This document shows positions 15,460-24,503 of a stretch of 64,000 nt of DNA, one piece after another; the stretch's first letter is position 1, and every line of letters starts with the position of its first letter. The translations under genes and the position numbers were made by a program. Below the pieces are notes generated by a model. The model searched no databases and was not told the DNA's origin. It saw only the letters and a list, made by a program, of their open reading frames with translations. Source of the DNA: Caldilineaceae bacterium (lineage in GTDB: Bacteria > Chloroflexota > Anaerolineae > Caldilineales > Caldilineaceae); the NCBI GenBank assembly GCA_022842065.1, contig JALHQH010000036.1, forward strand, positions 59,567 through 123,566. The letters run 5' to 3'.

Positions 15460-16458
15460 CTAGTTGGTAATAGCAGTCAGTGCCCGCTCGATGAGCCGGG
15501 CCGCCAGTGGCACTTTGTAACGGTTTTGGGCCAGCGGCGCGGCATCTTGTAAAGCAATGGCAGCGGCACGCGCAATGGTGGTAGCATGTGCGTCAGCCCC
15601 GATCAGGTGTGCTTCTGCGACGGTCGCCCGCCAAGGGATAGGGGCCACGCCACTTAATACAAGGCGTACATCAGCAAATTTCCCATCCACCACCTGCGCG
15701 GCCGCAGCCACGCCCACGAGGGCAAAAGACCAGACTTTGCGATCCATCGCCTTGATGTAGGTGCTACGGCGTTGGGTCGCGGCTTGGGGAATTTGGAGGG
15801 AAAGTAATAACTCCTCGTCGGCAATTGTGGTTTCGCGCCGGCGATTGGCCTGGGGCAGCGCAAAAAAGTCGGCCAGTGGCAAGTGGCGTTCGCCCTGCGA
15901 TCCACGCAAGTGAACCTGGGCGTCAACCGCAAGCAAGGCTGCAGCCAGATCCGAAGGGTGTACAGCACAGCAGGGACTACCACCAGTGGCCTGGCTACCG
16001 AAAAGGGCGTGTTGTTGATTTTCACCTTCACGCGCGGGGCACTCATCGCCGCCTTTGAGCCAGCAAGTAAAATGTTGATTGCGAAAGTACCAGCAGCGCG
16101 GTCGTTGTAATAGATTACCGCCAAGGGTCGCCATATTACGCAATTGGGGGGTTGCCGCCAACCCAGCCGCTTCACTGAGCACCGGATATTTTTCCGCCAG
16201 CAAGCTACTCTGTTCAATTTCGGTCAAGGTCGTTAGTGCCCCCAACGTGAGACCATCGGCAGTTTCCTTGATACCGCGTGGCACTTCTGCGATCCGTTTG
16301 ATGTCTAGTAGAGCCGTGGGCGCGACAAGGTTACCTTTCATCAACGTCAGTAGATCAGTCCCGCCGGCCAGCAGGCGGGTTTGGCCGCGTTCGGCTTGAT
16401 CGAGCAGCGTCAGCGTTTCATCAATGGTCGTGGCGCGTGCATAGTCAAAGGCTTGCAT
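15460..16458 (-). CDS. FAD-binding subunit of a xanthine dehydrogenase/CO dehydrogenase-type hydroxylase
   Basis: A 332-residue medium subunit. It has the FAD motifs RLLAGGTDLLTLMKGN (near residue 32) and LATLGGNLLQRPRCWYFRNQHFTCWLKGG, the second being the TxGGN loop. The Cys-rich extension after it (CWYFRN..FTCWLKGGDECPA) and CCAVHPSDLAAALLA resemble the 4-hydroxybenzoyl-CoA/xanthine-type subunits. It carries electrons between the Fe-S subunit and NAD or another acceptor. Its ATG begins 2 nt after the stop of the large subunit, the last gene of a four- or five-gene minus-strand operon. Confidence 0.88.
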   Translation of the reverse strand: MQAFDYARATTIDETLTLLDQAERGQTRLLAGGTDLLTLMKGNLVAPTALLDIKRIAEVPRGIKETADGLTLGALTTLTEIEQSSLLAEKYPVLSEAAGLAATPQLRNMATLGGNLLQRPRCWYFRNQHFTCWLKGGDECPAREGENQQHALFGSQATGGSPCCAVHPSDLAAALLAVDAQVHLRGSQGERHLPLADFFALPQANRRRETTIADEELLLSLQIPQAATQRRSTYIKAMDRKVWSFALVGVAAAAQVVDGKFADVRLVLSGVAPIPWRATVAEAHLIGADAHATTIARAAAIALQDAAPLAQNRYKVPLAARLIERALTAITN

Positions 16459-16460
16459 AG

Positions 16461-18788
16461 TTAGCTTCCTTCCGTGAGCGCGGTTAACAGGGCGCGCCGT
16501 GTTAGTGGTAGGTGGCGTAGACGCACACCGGTTGCCGCAAAGATCGCGTTCGCAATTGCCGGTGCGGTAGGAATCAAGGGTGGCTCCCCAATGCCTTTGG
16601 CCCCCGTCGGGTTGGCGTTGGTATCGGGCAGATCAACGGCCACATTGGTAATCGGCGGGATATCGGCCACCGTCGGCACCTTATACTCTTCCAGGTTGGC
16701 GTTAAGGACGATGCCACTGGCCTGGTCAATTACCCGATCCTCGATCAGGGCATAGCCAATCCCCTGAGTGACCCCGCCGATGACCTGGCTTTCCACCATT
16801 AAAGGGTTGATAATCCGGCCACAATCATGGGCTGCGGCCAAGCGCAGCAGGGTCACTTCGCCGGTTTCAATATCCACTTCCACCTCAACACATTGGGCGC
16901 CAAAGGTGCGGATGGAAACATCTTTGGGATTGGCCCCGCGCAGGCCGTGGCCCAGGATCATATGCGGGGCCAACCGACCGGCCACTTCTTTAACGGTTAC
17001 TTCGCCGTTTGCCCCATTGCCGTTGCCGTGTTTGCCATTCCCATTAACGCGGATGACGCCTTCTTCGATCGATAGTTGGGTGGGATCATCTTCTTCGAGC
17101 AGTTTCGCTGCGGCTTCCAGCAGTTGGCGCTTAGCATCGGCGGCCGCGGCGCGTACAGCAGGCCCAACAGTAGTCTGGGTGGCGCTGCCGGCGCTGGTGG
17201 GGGCATAGGGACCAGTGGCAGTATCACCCAAGTGGACGCGCACCGCGTCGATGGGCAAGCCCAACTCTTCGGCTGCGACGAGCAGCAGGCCGGTACGCGA
17301 GCCAGTGCCGATATCCTGGGCACCGGTAATCACATCAGCGCTGCCATCGCCATTGATTTTGACCCAGGCATAGGCCGGTGGATTGCCGCCGCCGCCCCAC
17401 TCGTGGGCCGCAAAGCCAATCCCGCGGCGCTTGGGACCGCTGACCGCAGGTGGTTGATAGCGATCCCAGGCAAAGGCCTCACGGACGCGTTCATAACAGG
17501 CCCGTAGCGCTGCTGGTGACGAGTAAGGTTTTTCCTTCTTCTGATCGTCGCCGGTGTAATTGCGCAGCCGCAGTTCAATGGGATCGAGCTGCAACGCCCG
17601 CGCCAGCTCATCCATGGCCGACTCGAGGGCAAAGGCAGCTTCCACATGGCCAGGCGCGCGAAAGGCAACGCTCGGTCCGGTATTGAGATAGACACCCGTC
17701 TGCTCGGTGCGCAGGTTGGGGCAGCGGTAAAGGCGCTCGTAAAGGCCACTCACATTGGCCCCCTCGCCGCCAACGGAGTAGGCCCCACTGGCGATGTAGG
17801 CGGTGACGCTGAGGGCCGTCAGTGTGCCATCTTGCTTCGCGCCAATGCGCACATGCTGCTGCGTCTTGCCACGGCTGCCGGCAGCGAGATTTTCGGCTTC
17901 ACGGTCGAGCATAAATTGGACTGGGCGACCGGTGCGCTGGGAGAGCACCGCCGCAATGACCGTCTGCTTCCAAGCGATCTGTTTGCTACCAAAACCACCG
18001 CCCATGTGCTCTTTGATCACACGCACATGGTGTTCAGGCAGCCCTAACTTTTTGGCCACCTGTTCACGCACTTCAAAGATGCCTTGGGTTGACTCCCAGA
18101 TGGTCAGTTGCTCACCCTGCCAGAAGACGGTGCAGCCGTGTGGTTCCAGCGAATTGTGGACCTGCGTTTGGGTGGTGTAGTGTTGGTCGATAATCACATC
18201 GGCAGCGGCAAAACCTTGATCCAGATCGCCCCGTTCATAAACTTTGGGCTCGTCAACCAGGTTACCGGCCGGATGAACTTTGGGCGCCGTTGATTGCCGC
18301 GCAGCCGTCAGCTCGACGACAAAGGGGAGCGGTTCATAGTCAACTTCGATCAGACGCAGGGCATCACGCGCCACATCCAGCGATTCGGCGGCCACAACAG
18401 CCACTTCATCACCGGCAAAACGCAAGGTGGTGTCGAAGAGCTGACACGCCTCTTCATACCAGGTAATCTCCGGCGTATTGGCCGAGCTAAGCACGCCATG
18501 TACACCAGGTAGTTGTGTCGCACGGCTTGTATCAATGTGCCGAATGCGCGCATGCGGATAAGGGCTACGCAGCGCCGCCACATAGAGCTGACCCGGCAAA
18601 CGAATATCGTAGCTGTAACGGGCACGCCCGGTTACCTTCTCGGTCCCCTCGGCACGCACATGGGAATGCCCCACCACCCGCAGCTTGACATTTTGATCCC
18701 AAGGAGGCAAAACATCGGTCTCGATCAGCTTCAGCTTTTCCTCGTCATCTTCGCCTTCACGCAGCACGCGAATATGTTCAACTGGCAT
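16461..18788 (-). CDS. Molybdopterin-binding subunit of a xanthine dehydrogenase-type hydroxylase
   Basis: A 775-residue large subunit of the molybdenum hydroxylase family. It starts with the a/b-hammerhead domain (KVTGRARYSYDIRLPGQLYVAALRSPYPHARI) and continues with GGGFGSKQ, VAFRAPGHVEAAFALES (the AFRAPG motif of xanthine-type enzymes, not the AYRCSFR loop of CO dehydrogenase) and the catalytic-Glu region GAKGIGEPPLIPTAPAI near the C-terminus. It hydroxylates an aromatic or purine-like substrate with water as oxygen source; the substrate is unknown. The start at ATG 18788 has AGGAGG upstream and overlaps the Fe-S subunit gene by 11 nt. Confidence 0.9.
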   Translation of the reverse strand: MPVEHIRVLREGEDDEEKLKLIETDVLPPWDQNVKLRVVGHSHVRAEGTEKVTGRARYSYDIRLPGQLYVAALRSPYPHARIRHIDTSRATQLPGVHGVLSSANTPEITWYEEACQLFDTTLRFAGDEVAVVAAESLDVARDALRLIEVDYEPLPFVVELTAARQSTAPKVHPAGNLVDEPKVYERGDLDQGFAAADVIIDQHYTTQTQVHNSLEPHGCTVFWQGEQLTIWESTQGIFEVREQVAKKLGLPEHHVRVIKEHMGGGFGSKQIAWKQTVIAAVLSQRTGRPVQFMLDREAENLAAGSRGKTQQHVRIGAKQDGTLTALSVTAYIASGAYSVGGEGANVSGLYERLYRCPNLRTEQTGVYLNTGPSVAFRAPGHVEAAFALESAMDELARALQLDPIELRLRNYTGDDQKKEKPYSSPAALRACYERVREAFAWDRYQPPAVSGPKRRGIGFAAHEWGGGGNPPAYAWVKINGDGSADVITGAQDIGTGSRTGLLLVAAEELGLPIDAVRVHLGDTATGPYAPTSAGSATQTTVGPAVRAAAADAKRQLLEAAAKLLEEDDPTQLSIEEGVIRVNGNGKHGNGNGANGEVTVKEVAGRLAPHMILGHGLRGANPKDVSIRTFGAQCVEVEVDIETGEVTLLRLAAAHDCGRIINPLMVESQVIGGVTQGIGYALIEDRVIDQASGIVLNANLEEYKVPTVADIPPITNVAVDLPDTNANPTGAKGIGEPPLIPTAPAIANAIFAATGVRLRHLPLTRRALLTALTEGS

Positions 18789-19344
18789 GAATCCCCTCCT
18801 GCCTTTTTGTTTGCCCAGCCCTATCTTGAGATGAGTCCTGGGGTGACGCGCTTTGGTGATGGCCATTGCTGTGTGCAGCGTTGTCCTTCGCGTAATCGGC
18901 AGCTAATTGCCCCGCGGCGAGAATATGCTGGTAGGCACCACAGCGGCAAAGATTCCCTGTCACCGCGCGCTGAATTTGTGCCGCCGTCGGCTGGGCCGCG
19001 ACATTGAGCAACCCTTGGAGGCTCATAATCTGGCCGGCGGTGCAAAAGCCACACTGGAAGGCGTCAGCTTCAATAAAGGCGCGCTGGATCGGGGCCAATT
19101 CATCACCGTGGGCCAACCCTTCAATCGTCGTGATCTGGCGGTCGGTGCAATCAACCGCGAGCAGTAAACAGGCATACATAGCTTGGCCATCGACTAGGAC
19201 CGTACAGGCACCACAGTCGCCCATCTCGCAGACAGACTTGGTGCCGGTAAGTTGTAAGTCGTGGCGCAAGGCATCCAGCAAGGTGCGCCAGCTCTCGACG
19301 GCTAACATGTGGTTGATCCCATTGACGCTTAGTTCAATCTGCAT
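18778..19344 (-). CDS. [2Fe-2S] subunit of the molybdenum hydroxylase
   Basis: A 188-residue small subunit. The plant-ferredoxin-type cluster is bound by CEMGDCGACTVLVDGQ plus a later Cys (YAC), the second cluster by CGFCTAGQ and CRCGAYQ. The C-terminal about 40 residues after the core (SNGHHQSASPQDSSQDRAG) are a polar tail not typical of the family. ATG 19344 has AAGGA upstream and begins 1 nt after the stop codon of the dehydrogenase gene, so the genes are co-transcribed. Confidence 0.9.
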   Translation of the reverse strand: MQIELSVNGINHMLAVESWRTLLDALRHDLQLTGTKSVCEMGDCGACTVLVDGQAMYACLLLAVDCTDRQITTIEGLAHGDELAPIQRAFIEADAFQCGFCTAGQIMSLQGLLNVAAQPTAAQIQRAVTGNLCRCGAYQHILAAGQLAADYAKDNAAHSNGHHQSASPQDSSQDRAGQTKRQEGIHAS

Positions 19345-19345
19345 G

Positions 19346-20356
19346 TTAATATCCTTGTTTTTTGTCGACAACATTGTCTAATTGTTCACCGGCCAGGTAG
19401 CGTTCTAAATTGGCCAGAAAGAGGGCAAAGGCACGGTCGTTGTAATGGGGGGTTACCCCAGACGAGTGTGGCGTGATGATGACATTGTCCATCTGCCACA
19501 AAGGGGAATCAGCACCCAGTGGCTCATGCTCAAAGACATCGAGCCCCGCGCCCCCCAGTTTACCGCTTTGGAGAGCGGCAATCAGCGCCTGTTCATCCAC
19601 CGTTGGCCCACGGCCAATGTTAATCAACAGCGCCCCGTCTTTCATAGCGGCAAAGGCACGCTCGTCCAGCATGTGGTGCGTCGCCTTGGTTAAGGGCACC
19701 GTAGAGACCACCACATCCGCCTTGGGCAGCACTTCGAGTAATTCATCTGCGCCGACCGTCTCATCAACTGCTGGGCTTTCATGGTCTGGATTATGACGCA
19801 AGGCGATTACCTCCATCTCCAGCGCTTGGGCGATCTTGGCCGTGCGCTCGCCGATCTCCCCAACGCCAATCAGTAACATGGTTTTGCCGGCGACTTCAAA
19901 GGTATCTTCGCGGGTATAATGGCGCAGATCCCCTTGCTGTCCATTTTCTTGCTCCGCACTGCCTTCCTGCATCCAAACGCGCTGTTGTTGTGCGCGCCAG
20001 GCTTGTGGCAGGTTACGGCCAAAACTGAGCAGCACGGCCAAAATATGTTCGCTGATGGGAATCGCATGGACGCCCGAAGCATTAGTCAGTACAAAAGGCA
20101 GATCCTGCACTGCCGGATGATCGAGCAACCAATCAGCCCCGGCACTCCACTGTTGGAACCAGCGCAACTTTTTCGCTTCGGGCAACAGGTCATAGGGAAA
20201 ATTGCCCACTGCGATCTCAATTTCGCCCACAATATTCTCAATAAACTCTTTATCTGCGGTTTGCACAAGGGGTAGATCTGGGGCAAGCCGCCGGACCTCG
20301 CGTTGCTGTTCGTGCGAGATTACACCATCTTCAAAGGCCAGCAGAATCTTGTTCAT
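19346..20356 (-). CDS. D-2-hydroxyacid dehydrogenase
   Basis: A 336-residue NAD-dependent dehydrogenase. NAD-binding GVGEIGERTAKIAQALEMEV (GxGxxG), the catalytic Arg in INIGRGPTVDEQAL, Glu in LDVFEHEPL and His in ITPHSSGVTPHY are all in place. It reduces a 2-keto acid or oxidises a D-2-hydroxyacid; the exact acid is not readable. Placed directly upstream of a molybdenum hydroxylase, it may process a product of ring or side-chain oxidation. Its 5' end overlaps the end of the ChaB gene by 26 nt. Confidence 0.88.
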   Translation of the reverse strand: MNKILLAFEDGVISHEQQREVRRLAPDLPLVQTADKEFIENIVGEIEIAVGNFPYDLLPEAKKLRWFQQWSAGADWLLDHPAVQDLPFVLTNASGVHAIPISEHILAVLLSFGRNLPQAWRAQQQRVWMQEGSAEQENGQQGDLRHYTREDTFEVAGKTMLLIGVGEIGERTAKIAQALEMEVIALRHNPDHESPAVDETVGADELLEVLPKADVVVSTVPLTKATHHMLDERAFAAMKDGALLINIGRGPTVDEQALIAALQSGKLGGAGLDVFEHEPLGADSPLWQMDNVIITPHSSGVTPHYNDRAFALFLANLERYLAGEQLDNVVDKKQGY

Positions 20357-20600
20357 AGGCGAGGCTTACTCTTTGCTTTTGCACCCAGTTGCCGGCCGTG
20401 TTCTTTTCATAGCTTTGCTTCACCGCATTCCAAGCAACACGGTGCGCAGTTTCTTCACGGGAGGTGTCGCCCCGGCGATCTGCAGGATCTTTATATTGAT
20501 CCCACGCGCTGTTATACGCTGCGATGTCGATCTCCTGGGCATGTTTGGGTAGGTTATCTTTAACTGAGTCTGGTAGATCGGATACACGTTCATATGACAT
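20331..20600 (-). CDS. chaB: ChaB family protein
   Basis: An 89-residue acidic, helical protein with the ChaB pattern: DLPDSVKDNLPKHAQEIDIAAYNSAW, then HRVAWNAVKQSYEKN. ChaB was named as a regulator of the ChaA cation antiporter, but the family role is poorly known and many copies are stress-related. ATG 20600 has a strong AGGAGA site. Its 3' end overlaps the dehydrogenase start by 26 nt, so it is first in the minus-strand operon. Confidence 0.85.
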   Translation of the reverse strand: MSYERVSDLPDSVKDNLPKHAQEIDIAAYNSAWDQYKDPADRRGDTSREETAHRVAWNAVKQSYEKNTAGNWVQKQRVSLAYEQDSAGL

Positions 20601-20931
20601 AACATTCTCCTCTACACGACTTTTCTACACGAACAGGGTTCGTTGCGGCTAACCTTACTATTGCTAGTTCAGCAACCCTATATATCGATAACTGTTAGAA
20701 AGATATAGAAAGGGTACAAAGCCAGCAAGGGGACGGTCTGAAGAGCCAACGCGCGACCTTTTGCTTAAAACGCAAGCCGCGGTGATTACGTACTGTTGAT
20801 TGCGCCAGTTAACATCACTAGTGCGATGTATCTCTGCGTTGTACCTTTCCCTATCCAGGTCGCGGGAGAATGCCAGTAAACTAGCGCAGAATTTAGTGGA
20901 AAACTGACTATCTATAAGGGGTAAACTATTT
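20601..20931. other. Divergent intergenic region
   Basis: These 331 bp hold the upstream regions of chaB (-) and the small membrane protein (+). Apart from AT-rich stretches I see no hairpin family member, RNA gene or clear -35/-10 pair. Confidence 0.4.
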
Positions 20932-21138
20932 ATGGAAATCGAAGAGAGACCAGGCTGTCTATCCGGCCTCTTAAAACTGGTGGCATTGGGCTGGATCTTT
21001 GACTGGCTACAGGACAATGTTGGCTTCGGACGGGGCGGCTGTTCTGGGATTGGCTGTGGCGTGATCCTGGTCGTGCTGCTGCTCATTTTTGTCTGCTCGA
21101 TCTTCTTTGGCACGAATTGGTTTCAGGCCAGCTTTTAG
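20932..21138 (+). CDS. Small glycine-rich membrane protein
   Basis: A 68-residue protein of unknown family. An amphipathic N-terminal helix (LLKLVALGWIFDWLQDNVG) is followed by a Gly/Cys-rich turn (FGRGGCSGIGCG) and one strong membrane helix (VILVVLLLIFVCSIFFG). ATG 20932 has AAGGGG upstream and a terminator follows the stop, supporting a real gene. Position ahead of the LEA-like cassette suggests an envelope stress role, which is inference. Confidence 0.65.
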   Translation: MEIEERPGCLSGLLKLVALGWIFDWLQDNVGFGRGGCSGIGCGVILVVLLLIFVCSIFFGTNWFQASF

Positions 21139-21158
21139 GTAAAGGGCAGATACACAGC

Positions 21159-21200
21159 AAGGCGGGCGCAAGGGTAAGACATTGCGCCCGCCTTACTTTT
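21159..21200 (+). terminator. Intrinsic terminator of the small membrane protein gene
   Basis: 13-bp GC-rich arms AAGGCGGGCGCAA (21159-21171) and TTGCGCCCGCCTT (21182-21194), followed by ACTTTT. Confidence 0.8.
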
Positions 21201-21517
21201 ACCCTTCATCACGCCCGCATGGTTGCCCCCCAATCCATCCTCAGCTTCATTATTCGCTTCTATCTATCCTGTATCCCCTCTCTATATCATTGTTCAGAGA
21301 CGGCAAACTTTTGTTTTGGTAGAGTTGGGTTGTAAGCAGTTTTTTCCCTTCATTATTTGCTCAATCACCCCCTGACGACAAAAAGTCGATTGAGCGTACC
21401 AAGCAACAAGTACCCAACTCGGTTAATTGTTAGATAAGATGTAGCTGTAAGAGGTAACCTTTTGCGGTTAATCGCTAACGGTAGAGGTTTTACAAAGATA
21501 AATAAAGGAGCGAACAA
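21195..21517 (+). other. Leader region of the LEA-like cassette
   Basis: No gene is seen here. The region is AT-rich and probably holds the promoter of the three-gene cassette; I could not assign a single -35/-10 pair with confidence. AAAGGAG lies just before ATG 21518. Confidence 0.4.
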
Positions 21518-22588
21518 ATGGAAAACGAACAGAAGAACAGCGGTCAATCCACAGTTGGGATCAAGCCGGCAGAAAATAAGCCGCACGAAGCAAATCGTGC
21601 TGGTACTACCGGTAACCAGCAGGCAAGTGTTAGCCAGCAGGCAAACCAGGTGAAGGATCAGGTAAAAGAGCAGGCGAATCGCGCAGCAACCGAGGTGCGT
21701 GATCAAACCCGTCAGCTAGGCAGCCAACTACAAAGTGGTGCGGCTGATCTTGCCGAGCAGGCCAAGAACAAGACGAATGAAACCCTCAGTGATGCCAAGC
21801 GTCAAGTCGAATCGCAGGCTGAGACCCGCAAGGGTGAAGCAGCGGATCGCTTGCAAGGAGTGGCAACTGCGCTACGTGATACTAGCAGCAAGCTACAGGA
21901 GCAAGATGAAGCCGTCTTTGCTGACTATGCCGCTTCGGCCGCCGACCAGGTCGAACGTTTCTCCGGTTATCTGCGCGAACAGAGTGTTGGTAATTTGATG
22001 AGTGATGTGCAGAGTTTTGCTCGCAAGCAGCCCGAACTATTTTTGGCTGGTGCCCTGGCGGCAGGCTTTATGTTAGGGCGCTTCTTCAAGAGCTCCGACA
22101 CGCAGCGCACAACCGGCATGCAGCGCTCTGGTTCTGCGCCTTATGACCAGCGGTCAGGGGCTTATGGCAACGCCGGTTATGGGAGCCAAAACCCAGGTTA
22201 CCAAACCAATCCCAATTATGCGGATCCCTATGCTCAGAGCCAATACGATCAAGGTCGCTATGGGCAGAGCGGTTATCGCCAGAATGAATCTAACCAAAGC
22301 GGCTATCGTCAGAATCCTAGCAGCCAAGCGTTCTCTGGTCAAAGCAGCAGTGAATTTAATACTGGCCAGTCGAGCTACCAGACGTCAGAGCGAAACGTAA
22401 GCGGGAGCAGCACCCCCGCAGCAGCGACGGCAACAGCCGGCAAGGGCAGCAGCACATGGGAAAGCAGCCAGCAAGGCAAGCCATCAGGTGAAAAACCAGC
22501 TGATCGCCAACCACAGGGCAAGCAGCAGTCGATTGACCAGGAACAGGCCAACAAAGGTAATCAGGAGAAGAGTGGGGGCCAAAGATGA
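21518..22588 (+). CDS. LEA-like/YtxH-type stress protein with low-complexity tail
   Basis: A 356-residue protein of unknown family. Residues 40-140 are long amphipathic helix repeats rich in Ala, Gln, Lys, Glu and Asp (QVKDQVKEQANRAATEVRDQ), as in LEA or apolipoprotein-like proteins. A conserved segment with one weak membrane helix (ELFLAGALAAGFMLGRFF) follows around 170-190. The last 160 residues are Gln/Ser/Tyr/Gly/Asn-rich with repeated GYRQN and GYGSQN units, a disordered tail. It is the first gene of a cassette with DUF1469- and DUF3618-type proteins, joined by ATGA overlaps. Confidence 0.75.
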   Translation: MENEQKNSGQSTVGIKPAENKPHEANRAGTTGNQQASVSQQANQVKDQVKEQANRAATEVRDQTRQLGSQLQSGAADLAEQAKNKTNETLSDAKRQVESQAETRKGEAADRLQGVATALRDTSSKLQEQDEAVFADYAASAADQVERFSGYLREQSVGNLMSDVQSFARKQPELFLAGALAAGFMLGRFFKSSDTQRTTGMQRSGSAPYDQRSGAYGNAGYGSQNPGYQTNPNYADPYAQSQYDQGRYGQSGYRQNESNQSGYRQNPSSQAFSGQSSSEFNTGQSSYQTSERNVSGSSTPAAATATAGKGSSTWESSQQGKPSGEKPADRQPQGKQQSIDQEQANKGNQEKSGGQR

Positions 22589-23052
22589 CAATGCAACCCA
22601 ATCGCACTGTTGAACAGTTTGACCGCACTGAAGTGCGGCGCACAGAGCCTGGGGTTTCGAGCAGTGCCGGCCATGCAGAACCATCGCTTGGTCAACTCTT
22701 TACGGAATTGACCGGCGACATGAGTAACTTGGTGCGCCAAGAGTTGGAGCTGGCCAAGGCAGAGACCATGCAGAAGGTCTCTAAGGCAACTCGCAGTATT
22801 ATTCTGATGGTTGCCGGTGGATTGTTGGCCTATGCAGGGTTAATCGTCTTGGTAATTGCCGCTGCGATTGCGCTGGGTAGCATCATGCCGTACTGGCTCT
22901 CCAGCTTGATCATGGGCCTGGTCGTGATTGTGATCGGTGCCATTTTGATTAACAGTGGCCGCAGCAGCCTGACCGACCTTTCCCTGGTACCGGAACAGAG
23001 TGTAGAAAGCCTGAAGGAAGACGCCCGTTGGGCAAAGGAGCAAGTATCATGA
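22585..23052 (+). CDS. Phage holin family / DUF1469 membrane protein
   Basis: A 155-residue protein. After a polar N-terminus comes the DUF1469 core: LGQLFTELTGDMSNLVRQELELAKAE, KATRSIILMVAGGLLAYAGLIVLVIAAAIAL and a second helix WLSSLIMGLVVIVIGAILI. Members are called holin-like by sequence model but are housekeeping inner-membrane proteins in stress cassettes; there is no lysis gene nearby. The ATG overlaps the previous stop (ATGA), showing translational coupling. Confidence 0.85.
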   Translation: MTMQPNRTVEQFDRTEVRRTEPGVSSSAGHAEPSLGQLFTELTGDMSNLVRQELELAKAETMQKVSKATRSIILMVAGGLLAYAGLIVLVIAAAIALGSIMPYWLSSLIMGLVVIVIGAILINSGRSSLTDLSLVPEQSVESLKEDARWAKEQVS

Positions 23053-24338
23053 GCTATAACGACAAATTTTACGATAAAGAGGGCACTGACGAGTCACCGG
23101 AAGCGATCAAAGCTGATATCGAGCGTACCCGCCAAGATATGGGCAGCAAAATTGACCGCATCCAGAGCCGTCTGAATCCAGAAAATCTCAAAGTACAGGC
23201 ACAGGACGCCGTGCGCGACTTTGTTGATGAGAACACCGAATCGCTGAAAACTTATCTCAGCGAACACTCCAAAGAGATTGGCACTGGTTTAGTCCAGTCA
23301 ATCAAGCGTAATCCGATCCCTGCGGCCTTGGTTGGTTTGGGCCTGGGCTGGCTTCTGGTCGAAAGCCTAGGCAGTTCCGAGCGCGAGCAGCAGCACCGTC
23401 CCACCTACTATCGTGGTGAGCAAGAGTGGGAGCGCTATAACAGTGGCAGTGGCAGCAGCGGCTATGATGCCTATGGCAGCTATAGCAATAGTGGGGCCTA
23501 TACTAACCAAAATCTCTCCTCGACTTTTGGTGAGCAATATCGTGGTGAGCAATATCGCGCCAACACGCCAGGTGCCGGTCAGCGCCAGCGCAATGATCGC
23601 GACTGGACGAGTGAACAGCGCTCTGGGATGCAGGAGAAAGTTGGCGATCTGGCCCACCAGGCTGAAGATAAATTGCATGCAGTAACAGACAAAGCACAGG
23701 AATGGGGTGAGCAGGGCCGCACCCAGGCTCAGGACTATGCCAACCAGGCCCGACAACAAGCTAGCCAACTAGGTGAACAGGCCCAGGAATATGTGGGCCA
23801 AGCTCGCCAACAGGTAAATCAGTTGGGCGAACAAGTGCAACACCAGGCCGCCTACGTCGGCGAGCAAGCGAGTGTTTATGCACAGCGCGCGGGTGAACAG
23901 GTGCAACGCAGCCTGGAAGAAAATCCACTGATCTTTGGCGGTGTTGCGCTGGCGATTGGGGCCATGGTCGGGTTGGCGCTGCCACAGACGCGGCGCGAAA
24001 ATGAACTGGTTGGCCAGTGGCGCGATGAAATCGTCCACTCAGCGCAAGAGGTAGCCCAGGATGCGCTTCAACGGGCTGAGCATGTGATCGAAGAAGTGCG
24101 CCCCGAATTGGAACAGACCGCACAGAAGGTCGCAGCTGATCTGAAAGCAAGTGGGACACAGGCGTTAACCGATCTCAAGGAATCCGGCCGCCAAGCACTC
24201 AGTGATGTCAAACAGACGGGCAAAGAAGCCGTCGAAGAGACGAAACAGACCATGCATAAGGCCGAGGATCAGGCCAAAACAGAGGCGGAAAAGAGTGCTG
24301 CCCTGGCCAAAGAGAAGGCGAATAACCTCACACGTTAA
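23049..24338 (+). CDS. DUF3618 protein with LEA-like repeats
   Basis: A 429-residue protein. The N-terminus is a DUF3618 domain (SPEAIKADIERTRQDMGSKI, then RLNPENLK) followed by a membrane helix (PAALVGLGLGWLLVE). A Tyr/Ser/Gly-rich linker, amphipathic repeats (QARQQASQLGEQAQ, QARQQVNQLGEQVQ), a second membrane helix (LIFGGVALAIGAMVGLAL) and an Ala/Lys/Glu/Thr-rich helical tail follow. The ATG at 23049 has AAGGAG upstream and overlaps the DUF1469 stop (ATGA). Probably a membrane-tethered desiccation or osmotic protectant; that role is inferred from composition. Confidence 0.8.
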   Translation: MSYNDKFYDKEGTDESPEAIKADIERTRQDMGSKIDRIQSRLNPENLKVQAQDAVRDFVDENTESLKTYLSEHSKEIGTGLVQSIKRNPIPAALVGLGLGWLLVESLGSSEREQQHRPTYYRGEQEWERYNSGSGSSGYDAYGSYSNSGAYTNQNLSSTFGEQYRGEQYRANTPGAGQRQRNDRDWTSEQRSGMQEKVGDLAHQAEDKLHAVTDKAQEWGEQGRTQAQDYANQARQQASQLGEQAQEYVGQARQQVNQLGEQVQHQAAYVGEQASVYAQRAGEQVQRSLEENPLIFGGVALAIGAMVGLALPQTRRENELVGQWRDEIVHSAQEVAQDALQRAEHVIEEVRPELEQTAQKVAADLKASGTQALTDLKESGRQALSDVKQTGKEAVEETKQTMHKAEDQAKTEAEKSAALAKEKANNLTR

Positions 24339-24383
24339 GGTTTTACCGATAAGATAGCGGTACACTTTCGACATAGGGGTGTG

Positions 24384-24454
24384 CTTAGGTCCGTCGCATT
24401 GTCCAGCGAGAAGTAAATTTACGTTTGCCCTTTGGACAGTGCAACGCACCTGAA
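24384..24454. repeat. Palindromic repeat, subfamily A copy 2 (decayed)
   Basis: 22-nt arms (24384-24405 and 24433-24454) with about five mismatches. The loop GCGAGAAGTAAATTTACG matches the other A copies. It lies between the cassette end and the 3' end of the convergent kinase gene. Confidence 0.75.
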
Positions 24455-24503
24455 TCATTACAGATCGCGCACCATTGAGCGGGGCATGCAGAGCGTGTCC
24501 CGC

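Noticed and set aside
22585..23052. Prophage lysis gene (holin)
   Set aside because: DUF1469 is called holin-like by model only; no endolysin, capsid or integrase is nearby and the gene is coupled to LEA-like stress genes.
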